Source: Acetobacteraceae bacterium
Lineage (GTDB): Bacteria; Pseudomonadota; Alphaproteobacteria; Acetobacterales; Acetobacteraceae
Assembly (NCBI GenBank): GCA_030039695.1
Contig: JASHVB010000896.1
Coordinates: 1 to 12,853, forward strand
Direction of reading: 5' to 3'
DNA length: 12,853 nucleotides
The notes beneath the pieces are model-generated. The model made no database searches. It was not told where the DNA came from and saw only the letters and a program-made list of their open reading frames with translations. The first letter of the stretch is position 1, and every line of letters begins with the position of its first letter. Below are positions 1-5,721 of the stretch, piece after piece. The translations under genes and the position numbers were made by a program.

Positions 1-158
1 AGATGCAAGCAGGCACGCGCCCCGTGCGAACTCTCGTTGGCCCAGAGCAATTCCAGCCGGTCAACGACGTCGCACTACAGTGGCAGACGGTTGTGTTGCA
101 GAATTTCGGCTTCGGTGAGTTGATGATGCTACGGCGGCCGGAGCTCGAAGTCGGCTGA
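1..158 (+). CDS. 3' end of a gene entering from the left, possibly short-chain dehydrogenase-like
   Basis: An open frame (first full codon at 3, stop TGA at 156-158) gives about 51 residues that read like a natural protein C-terminus, with the stretch TRPVRTLVGPEQFQPVNDVA followed by FGFGEL near the end. A 'RPVRTVVG...' segment before a terminal helix is common in the last part of classical short-chain dehydrogenases/reductases, which is the only reason for that suggestion. No catalytic YxxxK or Rossmann glycine motif is in the window, since these would lie upstream. The assignment is weak; that this is a coding end is somewhat firmer than the family. Confidence 0.4.
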   Translation, partial: MQAGTRPVRTLVGPEQFQPVNDVALQWQTVVLQNFGFGELMMLRRPELEVG

Positions 159-481
159 CCTGGACCCGCATGGAGGAGCCGATTCGCTGTGTTGGCGACA
201 CATGAGATCTGCTCTCCAAACTTGGACGATTTGATGAATAAGCCGTATCTGACGGTACTTCCTGAAACGAGATGCACTACTTCCGATGGGACCGTCGGAA
301 CAACCGTCAAATCGAACGGCTTGATCCGTTCGCTAGGGTTGTTGATGCCATCAAATCAATCACTTGGAGAAACAGCGAAGTTCAGGAACGATGTGCCATG
401 AATGATCAACGAGCTATCCCGTAACCCTGTATTTTTTCTACGCTATTTCCATCCAGAGCCCGCTAGACTATCCAATGCCCC
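159..481. other. Stretch without a supported gene
   Basis: No convincing gene is seen. A 50-codon frame at 272-424 (plus; begins MHYFRWDRRNNRQ, ends NDQRAIP) has plausible composition but a stop just upstream, no clear ribosome binding site and no recognised family. It may be the tail of a decayed gene. The longer overlapping frame at 189-401 has no start signal and unconvincing composition. Confidence 0.4.
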
Positions 482-697
482 TCACTCCCACTCCTTTGTT
501 GCTTCCACCACCAGCGTATACAGCAGCGGGGCCATTGTTAGCAGGCGGGCTAATTGCTCTGCGTTCCTGACGCTCGGCTGCGTTCCACTCTTAGCGATAG
601 CAACATCGATAATCGGAACGCCGCGTTTGTCGTGGAAAAATGCTTCGACGATGTTTAGGCGTGTGAGTGCATTACCAAACCCTGCTGTAGCGTTCAT
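482..697 (-). CDS. Small hypothetical protein, 71 aa
   Basis: I do not recognise this protein with certainty. The start at 697 is chosen because the minus strand reads GGGAGAGATCCG before ATG, a good ribosome binding site at normal spacing; the longer frame starting at 751 has none. The product begins MNATAGFGNALTRLNIVEAF and ends with a helical segment around NAEQLARLLTMAPLLYTLV. That ending resembles the 'NARLIAAAPELLAAL' tail common in small phage and plasmid proteins of unknown function. It has no signal peptide, membrane segment or cysteine pattern. It stands alone beside decayed transposon DNA, which fits a mobile-element origin. The gene looks real; function unknown. Confidence 0.5.
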   Translation of the reverse strand: MNATAGFGNALTRLNIVEAFFHDKRGVPIIDVAIAKSGTQPSVRNAEQLARLLTMAPLLYTLVVEATKEWE

Positions 698-932
698 CGG
701 ATCTCTCCCGAATTGTTGCAAGGTTAATCGCCGATGTTGGACGGGTCCCATGGAACGGTACGTGGCCTAGATGGAGGTGTGCTGCGGTTGGACGGGAGTT
801 TGCGCCCTTCTGTGGGGTCCGGCTGATTCCCGAGATTGCCGCAATCTCCGGAATTGCCGACCGCAGGAGTCCATTACACGGCATCAACTGCACGATGGAG
901 CACTTATCCACTGGTTTTCGGCACCCTGACAC

Positions 933-1070
933 CGGCAGATCGCCCAGACTCAGCTTGTAACGCAGTCGCCAGAAGACAACGAGCGCGATGACGTCGGACG
1001 GATACCGCGTGCGATTGAGGGACCTGCCAGGCCGTTCGTTGAACTGCTCGCCACAAGCGACGCATTCCAT
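933..1070 (-). pseudogene. Truncated IS6/IS240-type transposase fragment
   Basis: Read on the minus strand, about 46 residues match the start of IS6-family DDE transposases: a MECVAC cysteine pair, then EQFNERPG, then RYPSDVIALVVFWRLRYKLSL. In intact members this is followed by a segment like 'RDLAEMFLERG...' and then the DDE catalytic core. Here the match stops after LGDLP, and the frame runs on into unrelated sequence. The catalytic residues are missing, so this is a remnant. The stretches on either side (698-932 and 1071-1252) hold no gene I can support, and I could not identify the terminal inverted repeats of the element. Confidence 0.65.
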
Positions 1071-1252
1071 CCGCCGCGCTCCCCCGTGCACGAGCTATCA
1101 TGTCCCAACAGAACCCTCCCCGGAATTGCGGTCTGGCGTGAATGCTGACGGAACCCCCCGTCTGCACAGGCCAATCGTCCACGGTCCGGGTGGCAAGACC
1201 AGGGGTTTTTCCACTCCCCCAGAAATTCTGCCAAATCCTTCAGTGGACCGCC

Positions 1253-2014
1253 TCAATCCGAGACCCGACACCAAAAGTTTTGCCAGACGAAATCTGTATA
1301 AACGAACGTCATCGCGACACCGATAGCTTTGACGCAATGCCACCAACCGATCGGCAGGAACAGCGCAGAACCTGGCTGGAGCCAGACGTCGCGGACCGTC
1401 AGTCCACGTTCTACGACCATTGCGTCCGTGACCCATCCCAAACGGCTATGCACGCCGACGTAGTTATCAAGTCTGTCGCGCTGATCCGGGTCGAAGAGGC
1501 GCAATAGCTTCCACCCCATGACCTGACACATCAGATTATTGGTCTCGTCGTGGTGCAGCGGCGTGACCGTATCGCGACCTAGCCAGACATAAGCAGCATC
1601 GGGACATGGTCGTAGGAACGAAGGCAGGGGACCAATGTCACGCCACAGTGGCGCCAATGCTGCCGAGTTACTAGAGCGGTTCTGTGCCGTCATATACACG
1701 TCATTACCTGATCCCAACAGCATGTGGTCAAGGAATGTTCGGAACGGCATGACCATTTTATGACTGGGTGAATTGAGTTCGTACTGTGGGTCGGCCAACC
1801 GGCCGGCTTGTATCTCAACCTCTGCATTTCCGATCCTGTCCCGCAGCGTGTCGATCGTCCATGCAAACGCCCGCCACGGTCTCAGTCCGAGCAACGTGGG
1901 CACGTTTGCTTGATAGTGACGGTAGAAGAAATCCTGCACCGCGGCGTCTTCAGTGTCGGGTTGAAGCGCGGCGAGTGACTGGCGTATGGTTCGCATCCAT
2001 TCATGCCCGGTCAT
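1253..2014 (-). CDS. JmjC/cupin-like 2-oxoglutarate Fe(II) dioxygenase, FIH type
   Basis: A 253-aa cupin-like protein of the Cupin_8/JmjC class, whose members hydroxylate protein or peptide side chains using O2 and 2-oxoglutarate. The metal triad is visible: H154-x-D156 in TPLHHDETNNLMCQ and H226 in GSALFLPIGWWHCV. N160 and K169 fall at the same offsets from the first histidine (+6 and +15) as N205 and K214 of human FIH, whose lysine binds 2-oxoglutarate. The fold ends in the usual double-Trp strand. Length is normal for a single-domain member and there is no signal peptide, so it should be cytoplasmic. The ATG at 2014 has an AGGGGA ribosome binding site. It is divergent from the Pro-rich peptide/methyltransferase operon, so a role in modifying those peptides is plausible but inferred; amino-acid or small-molecule hydroxylation is possible too. 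Confidence 0.88.
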   Translation of the reverse strand: MTGHEWMRTIRQSLAALQPDTEDAAVQDFFYRHYQANVPTLLGLRPWRAFAWTIDTLRDRIGNAEVEIQAGRLADPQYELNSPSHKMVMPFRTFLDHMLLGSGNDVYMTAQNRSSNSAALAPLWRDIGPLPSFLRPCPDAAYVWLGRDTVTPLHHDETNNLMCQVMGWKLLRLFDPDQRDRLDNYVGVHSRLGWVTDAMVVERGLTVRDVWLQPGSALFLPIGWWHCVKAIGVAMTFVYTDFVWQNFWCRVSD

Positions 2015-2030
2015 TGCATTTCCCCTGCTC

Positions 2031-2048
2031 TATCCCAACACTGGGATA
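2031..2048. promoter_or_regulatory. Perfect dyad in the divergent control region (operator candidate)
   Basis: TATCCCAACACTGGGATA is a perfect inverted repeat with 7-bp arms and a 4-bp centre. It lies 17-34 bp before the dioxygenase start (2014, minus) and about 200 bp before the Pro-rich operon (2247, plus). The position suits an operator or a 5'-leader hairpin of the dioxygenase mRNA. No second copy was noticed and no regulator gene is nearby. No convincing -35/-10 pair was picked out in the rest of 2015-2246. Confidence 0.4.
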
Positions 2049-2246
2049 CATCGGCCCAATCGCGGTTTCATCCTTCGAGGTCAACTCGCGTCGCTCGCTG
2101 AACTCGCACTGTCGATCGTAGCTCCGAGCCTCAATTATCAGCTTGCTTTCGGACACTTCAATCGGGTAATGTCCGTAGGTGGCAATAATTGCAGGGTCAG
2201 CGAGCTCCGGGCTGGCCCTGGGACCCGCAAATGCGCGAGGCGCACC

Positions 2247-2834
2247 ATGCGTGAGTTGTGGCGGTTGAGCGAATCTTTACACGCGGCCTCTGATGCGCTG
2301 CGTGGGGCCGCAGAAATAGCGCGTGATCTTGCGGCAGAGCCGCGCCACCAACCCTCCCCCAGCCAGCCGCGCCAGCATGAAGACGAGCATAGCGGCCACG
2401 AGGCACGCGAGTACCGACCATGGGACCGGTCGCCGGGGCCGCACCATCTGCCACCGCCGGAAGCTCCACCACATCCGCCGTTCCCGCCCTACCCGCCGTT
2501 CCCGCCCTACCCGCCGTTCCCGCCTTACCCCCCCTATGTTATCTTCGGTGGCTGCGGGTGCGGCTGTCAGGGGAGCGTGCAAATGGGCGCGCAGGCGACA
2601 ATTCCAGCAGCCGCGCAGCCCGCACCTGCGGTGCAAGCGACCACCCCCTCGCCCGCCGCAAGCCAGGCCGTTCCCGCTACACAAGAGGCAACGCGCAGGC
2701 TCATGCTCGGGGGCTTCCCGGACCCCTCCGCGCTCTCCAGCGTCGATGCGCTGCTCGATCTCGGCGAATCCGCTGCCACACTAGTCAAGCGATTCGTTCG
2801 ACACGTAACGAGCCCTGAGGGGAGCCAATCGTGA
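2247..2834 (+). CDS. Pro/Tyr/Phe-repeat protein with CGCGC motif, candidate RiPP precursor or scaffold
   Basis: A 195-aa protein of no family I recognise. The start at 2247 is chosen for its GAGG site six bases upstream; the frame is open back to 1986 but that part overlaps the divergent dioxygenase gene and lacks a good start. Order of parts: amphipathic helix (residues 1-30); charged His/Glu/Pro-rich linker (31-75); three exact PPFPPY units (77-94) ending PPYVIF; a GGCGCGC cysteine cluster (C103, C105, C107); an Ala/Pro/Thr-rich low-complexity segment (110-148); and a C-terminal amphipathic helix (about 163-187). There is no signal peptide. The next gene starts inside its stop codon (GTGA), so the two are translationally coupled. 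The repeat-plus-Cys arrangement recurs in the 92-aa peptide encoded at 3249. It could be a precursor peptide, or a structural partner presenting polyproline helices. Function is inferred from context only. Confidence 0.72.
   Translation: MRELWRLSESLHAASDALRGAAEIARDLAAEPRHQPSPSQPRQHEDEHSGHEAREYRPWDRSPGPHHLPPPEAPPHPPFPPYPPFPPYPPFPPYPPYVIFGGCGCGCQGSVQMGAQATIPAAAQPAPAVQATTPSPAASQAVPATQEATRRLMLGGFPDPSALSSVDALLDLGESAATLVKRFVRHVTSPEGSQS
2475..2528 (+). repeat. Three tandem 18-bp units encoding PPFPPY
   Basis: The units at 2475-2492, 2493-2510 and 2511-2528 share CCGCCGTTCCCGCCCTAC; the third differs by one silent change (CCC-TAC to CCT-TAC). Near-identity at the DNA level suggests recent tandem duplication, so copy number may vary between strains. 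Confidence 0.9.
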
Positions 2835-3208
2835 GCGATCATAACAACGGCAAGTTATGGCCGACGTTTGCGTTTCGCGCTTGGTTGGCTGCACTGCTTT
2901 CCCAAACCCGCCGTGTCCACGAGCGACTAGAAACGCGTATTCAATTGCACGAACGAATCGTTACGCGCTTACGGGAGAAGGTGGAACGCTCCCACGCCGT
3001 CGCTCATTCGCTCGAGGAGGCGCTTGAAGCAGTGGACAATGTGCTTCGGCACGTGCGCGATGCTGAAATCTTGGAGGAGCACCGCGGCGGCGAGCCACCA
3101 CACCCAGGCAGTCAAGGCGACGTGAAGCAGGACGACAGCGCAAAGGGGCGATCTGCTGCGAGGGAGGCGAGAACCCCGCAAGGTGATCGCAAAGAGCCTA
3201 GGTCTTAA
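2831..3208 (+). CDS. Small helical (coiled-coil-like) protein, 125 aa
   Basis: This starts with GTG at 2831, overlapping the stop of the gene before it, with a strong GAGGGGAG site upstream. I do not recognise the family. Residues about 13-82 are predicted by eye to be one long helix: a hydrophobic, aromatic start ([11 protein letters not shown]), then charged heptad-like sequence ([20 protein letters not shown], later [19 protein letters not shown]). Residues 84-125 are hydrophilic and disordered-looking, rich in Gly, Asp, Arg and Lys. There are no cysteines and no membrane segment. Lying between two Pro-rich repeat genes and ahead of the methyltransferase, it could be an adaptor or chaperone for the peptides, or a further substrate. 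Neither can be decided from sequence. Confidence 0.7.
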   Translation: MSDHNNGKLWPTFAFRAWLAALLSQTRRVHERLETRIQLHERIVTRLREKVERSHAVAHSLEEALEAVDNVLRHVRDAEILEEHRGGEPPHPGSQGDVKQDDSAKGRSAAREARTPQGDRKEPRS

Positions 3209-3237
3209 CACTTCGCACCGCCGTCGAACCCGTCGCC

Positions 3238-3244
3238 AAGGAGG
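3238..3244 (+). promoter_or_regulatory. Near-perfect ribosome binding site deciding the start of the 92-aa peptide
   Basis: AAGGAGG lies four bases before the ATG at 3249. It is the best Shine-Dalgarno match seen in this operon and marks 3249, not the open frame back to 3183, as the start. It also suggests this peptide is made in larger amounts than its neighbours. Confidence 0.8.
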
Positions 3245-3248
3245 CGAT

Positions 3249-3527
3249 ATGTACAATCCGCCTTATCCCCCCTTCCCGCCATTCCCGCCCTATCCGCCAT
3301 ACCCTCCGTACCCTCCCGTGCAGGTCTGTTGCCCGTGCCCTTGTCCGCAGCCCGTCGTGTCGGGAGCTCCAACTCCCACTCCGACGCCCACCCCAACACC
3401 AACTCCCACTCCAACGCCCACCCCAACGCCGACGCCGACGCCCACCCCAACACCCACCCCAACGCCAACTCCCACTCCAACGCCGACCCCAACAGTTAGC
3501 ATCGTGGTTTTGGTAGTGGACATCTGA
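3249..3527 (+). CDS. Candidate borosin-like precursor peptide: PPY/PPF repeat, CCPCPC, (PT)21, Val/Ile tail
   Basis: A 92-aa peptide of three blocks. Residues 4-23 are PPY/PPF triplets, starting PPYPPFPPF. Residues 24-40 carry [17 protein letters not shown] with cysteines at 27, 28, 30 and 32. Residues 41-82 are 21 uninterrupted Pro-Thr pairs. The last ten residues are [10 protein letters not shown]. The tail is strikingly like the Val/Ile-rich cores of borosins, such as omphalotin's WVIVVGVIG, and the next gene, 24 bp on, is a borosin-type N-methyltransferase. The polyproline/Thr spacer would hold the tail away from any binding site. Unlike known split-borosin precursors, it has no helical borosin-binding domain; a similar domain sits on the methyltransferase instead. 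Alternatively it is a surface or structural Pro-Thr-rich protein with the Cys/PPY block as the active part. The coding call is firm (strong ribosome binding site, operon position, silent codon variation in the repeat); the precursor role is inference. Confidence 0.8.
   Translation: MYNPPYPPFPPFPPYPPYPPYPPVQVCCPCPCPQPVVSGAPTPTPTPTPTPTPTPTPTPTPTPTPTPTPTPTPTPTPTPTPTVSIVVLVVDI
3369..3494 (+). repeat. Pro-Thr minisatellite, 21 x 6 bp with a 30-bp higher-order unit
   Basis: There are 21 hexamers of CCN-ACN. All four Thr codons and three Pro codons (CCA, CCC, CCG) are used, yet no amino acid changes, which argues for selection on the protein. A 30-bp super-unit starting CCAACTCCCACTCC recurs at 3369-3398, 3399-3428 and 3465-3494 with few differences, so the array grew by block duplication. 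Confidence 0.9.
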
Positions 3528-3551
3528 TCGCGCGTCGCTGCGGAGTATCAA

Positions 3552-4547
3552 GTGAGCACGCTGCGGCAGTTCCTTACCCGGCTGGCGATCGACCCCGAAG
3601 CCCTGGCGGCTTATCTGCGAGATCCGCAGGCGGTCGCTCAATCGGCTGACCTCGATCTACCAACCCGGCAAGCACTCGCTGGCGGTGCCGCCGCGATCTG
3701 GAATGCCTTGCTCGGCCGACCTCCCGGCGATGTTCCCGAACAGCAACTTCGCGCCGATACAACACATCGAGGCTCGCTGGTCGTCGTAGGCACGGGTATA
3801 CGTACCGTAGGGCAGCTTACAATCGAGGCAATCGCCTGGATCCGTCTTGCAGAGTCCGTGCTCTACTTGGTGGCCGACCCAATAGCAGAGGAGGTCATTC
3901 GCAAGCTCAACCCGAACGGCGCCATGTCGCTGCGAGGGTACTATGGCGAAGGTGTCGATCGCAGTCATAGCTATGAGGCCATGATCGAGCATATGCTGAG
4001 CTGCGTCCGTGCCGGCCGGCTTACCTGCGCCGCATTCTACGGACACCCGGGCGTTTTTGCTTACCCTACCCATGAAGCGGTGCGGCGAGCACGAGCAGAA
4101 GGATACACCGCGCATATGCTGCCGGGCATTTCGGCGGAAGACTGCCTCTTCGCTGATCTCGGGGTAGATCCCGCCGTCACCGGTTGCCAGTCGTTCGAAG
4201 CCACCGATTTCCTCGTGAACTCGCGCGCCGTCGATACTTCGGCGCATCTCATCCTTTGGCAAGTCGGTGTTCTTGGCGATCGGACATATCGCCTAGGTGG
4301 GTATTACCTTCACGGGTTCCCGCTGTTGATCTCGCGTCTGACGGAACTCTACGGCGTGGCACACGAGGTGACGGTATACGAAGCCCCGCTTTTTCCGGGT
4401 GCAGCGCCCGTCATGACGCGCATTGCGCTGGTCCACCTAACACAGGCCTACGTAAATCCAGGAAGCACGCTGCATGTGCCACCAGGCCGGAGGACTGTCA
4501 CCAACCGCGCGATAGCGGAAACGCTCGGTCTGATTAGGCCAAGCTAG
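3552..4547 (+). CDS. Borosin-type peptide alpha-N-methyltransferase with fused N-terminal binding-domain-like module
   Basis: A 331-aa SAM-dependent enzyme of the tetrapyrrole-methylase fold, closest to borosin autocatalytic or split methyltransferases, which N-methylate peptide backbone amides. The catalytic part starts at about residue 74 with the SAM loop GSLVVVGTGIRTVGQLT. Y131, R137, Y141 and Y163 have exactly the spacing of OphMA Y66, R72, Y76 and Y98. The family signature follows: FYGHPGVFAYPTH, then MLPGISAEDCLFADL, EATDFL and HLILWQVG. Residues 1-58 are an extra helical module (LRQFLTRLAIDPEALAAYL, then DPQAVAQSADL) that resembles the LigA/Nif11-like borosin-binding domain normally found on precursors such as SonA. 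There is no core peptide at the C-terminus, so this is not a fungal-style fused precursor. GTG start with GGAG six bases upstream; 24 bp after the peptide gene, so the same operon. The substrate is most likely one or both Pro-rich peptides upstream. Confidence 0.9.
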   Translation: MSTLRQFLTRLAIDPEALAAYLRDPQAVAQSADLDLPTRQALAGGAAAIWNALLGRPPGDVPEQQLRADTTHRGSLVVVGTGIRTVGQLTIEAIAWIRLAESVLYLVADPIAEEVIRKLNPNGAMSLRGYYGEGVDRSHSYEAMIEHMLSCVRAGRLTCAAFYGHPGVFAYPTHEAVRRARAEGYTAHMLPGISAEDCLFADLGVDPAVTGCQSFEATDFLVNSRAVDTSAHLILWQVGVLGDRTYRLGGYYLHGFPLLISRLTELYGVAHEVTVYEAPLFPGAAPVMTRIALVHLTQAYVNPGSTLHVPPGRRTVTNRAIAETLGLIRPS

Positions 4548-4989
4548 AGGCGATCCACTTCAAGGAGTGTCGCGCGGTCGTTCGGCGGTTCCGTCAGATC
4601 TTGCAGCTCTTTTTTTCATTGTGCTGCTCATGACGAGGCCATCACGCCGAGGGCGATGCAGCTTGCTTGAAGGAAGCGACGGCGACGAGTGGTGGCTCAT
4701 GAGGTTTGGCAGATCTCGTGTTGCCGTTAATGAGCGGACCAAGAACCAGGCAGAACAATGGGTTGCGCTTGCAGTTAACTCGGGACCATTTCGTTAATCT
4801 CGGGATCTCCCTCGCGCCGACTGGGTCCGCTCAATTCGGAATTCTCCCTTGGCTCCCCACCCCTCAGCAGCGGTGGGTAGATTGGGCCGGAGCTTCTCGT
4901 CGTGATCACGCGATAGAACGGCCGCTGGATTCACCCCAAGCGGGACAGACGGCGAACATCATGCCGCCTCAGCGAGCCACGGGACACCG
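4548..4989. other. Stretch without a supported gene
   Basis: Several open frames exist on both strands, but none has a ribosome binding site or protein-like composition. A run of seven T at 4610-4616 has no stem in front of it, so I do not call a terminator for the methyltransferase operon. The stretch looks like decayed DNA leading into the Tn3 fragment. Confidence 0.4.
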
Positions 4990-5338
4990 CCGCGCAGTCC
5001 GCGGAAGCCGCCCGGTGCGCACCGATGCAGCCAAGCGCAACGGGTCGTCCCAATAGGCAGTGACGAGTTTCTCGTCGACGCGGCCAGCGATGAAGGGCTC
5101 CAGTGCAGGCCACGTGCTTGCCGCACCAAATGCATATAGCCGTCTCTCTGCGCGGTTGGCGATGTGCGGTACGAGATAAAATCCGAGCAAGTCCCGCCAA
5201 AGCAAAGACGTGACCGCTGACGCCGCCACCATTCGTGTGATGAGTGGCAATGTTCATATCCGCGTCGTAGTAGAGCAGACCGTCAAGGACATAGGCGGCC
5301 TGACCCGCGGGAGGGATTGCGACCGAGTAGTAGGGTAC
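4990..5338 (-). pseudogene. tnpA: Frameshifted fragment of a Tn3-family transposase (TnpA)
   Basis: On the minus strand, one frame from 5338 reads VPYYSVAIPPAGQAAYVLDG then LLYYDAD and HHTNGGGVSGHVFAL. This matches the Tn3 TnpA segment 'YVLDGLLYHE...HYTDT.GFTDHVFAL'. Near 5195 the match jumps to another frame: LLGFYLVPHIANRAERRLYAF, later RVDEKLVTAYWDDPLRLAAS. This continues the same TnpA region ('LLGF.FAPRIRDL...LY'). The match ends near 4990 (SVRTG), where Tn3 TnpA would continue for over a hundred residues, and starts abruptly at 5338 after an in-frame stop. It is an internal fragment of roughly 115 residues out of about 1000, with at least one frameshift, so it is dead. The tnpR gene and terminal repeats were not seen. 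Confidence 0.8.
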
Positions 5339-5520
5339 CTAACTGCGAAAATATTGCGCAACAGAGCGGTCGGGCGCAATTCGAACGCCGACAAGCCGGC
5401 AACCGCCATGACGGCGATGAATGCCGTCAAGCCTGCCTGCGCAGCGGGCGAGTAGAGCAGGGAGACACAGCCAATCAAGAGGACGACGACCGACGTACGA
5501 AGCATAGCGCCGTTGTTCAC
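5339..5520 (-). pseudogene. Possible 5' fragment of a membrane protein gene cut by the Tn3 remnant
   Basis: A minus-strand frame from a GTG at 5520 (or ATG at 5505) encodes two hydrophobic stretches, MLRTSVVVLLIGCVSLLY and LTAFIAVMAVAGL, then FELRPTALLRNIFAV, where the Tn3 fragment begins. Two short membrane helices at the start of a frame that is cut by transposon sequence suggest a truncated small membrane protein. There is no clear ribosome binding site and the family is unrecognised, so chance remains possible. Confidence 0.25.
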
Positions 5521-5599
5521 GGAAGAATGCTACGGGACAGTGCGCGTGGTTCAGCCCGGACACAGCGAACGGCACGATATGTTTCACCGGACATATCAT

Positions 5600-5628
5600 T
5601 GACACCCGACAGGGCTGGGCCTACATGT
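5600..5628 (+). promoter_or_regulatory. Possible promoter for the MutS-like operon
   Basis: A perfect -35 TTGACA (5600-5605), a 17-bp spacer, and a weak -10 TACATG (5623-5628). It points to the MutS-like pair and lies about 95 bp before the 5722 start. The weak -10 box limits confidence. Confidence 0.35.
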
Positions 5629-5721
5629 GGAGCACGGGGATGGAGTCCCCTGTCATGCTCTGTGTGCTGATGACTCCTGCCAGTTGAATCGCGAGCCGGC
5701 GTCGGCCGCCGAGGCAGGGTC

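Noticed and set aside
1098..1436. Open frames on both strands overlapping the 3' end of the dioxygenase gene
   Set aside because: They are shadows of the dioxygenase coding frame or run through transposon debris and have no start signals.
1986..2246. Upstream extension of the 195-aa Pro-rich protein to a 282-aa product
   Set aside because: It would overlap the divergent dioxygenase gene and its control region, has no ribosome binding site at 1986, and its composition is not protein-like; GAGG before 2247 marks a better start.
3369..3494. Direct-repeat array as a CRISPR
   Set aside because: The repeats are contiguous 6-bp coding units without spacers and encode Pro-Thr in frame.
3198..3641. 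Long minus-strand frames rich in Gly, Trp and Val opposite the Pro-Thr gene
   Set aside because: They are mirror images of the repeat on the other strand, with no ribosome binding site, and they oppose a well-supported operon.
4610..4616. Seven-T run as a rho-independent terminator of the methyltransferase operon
   Set aside because: No GC-rich stem could be drawn immediately in front of it.
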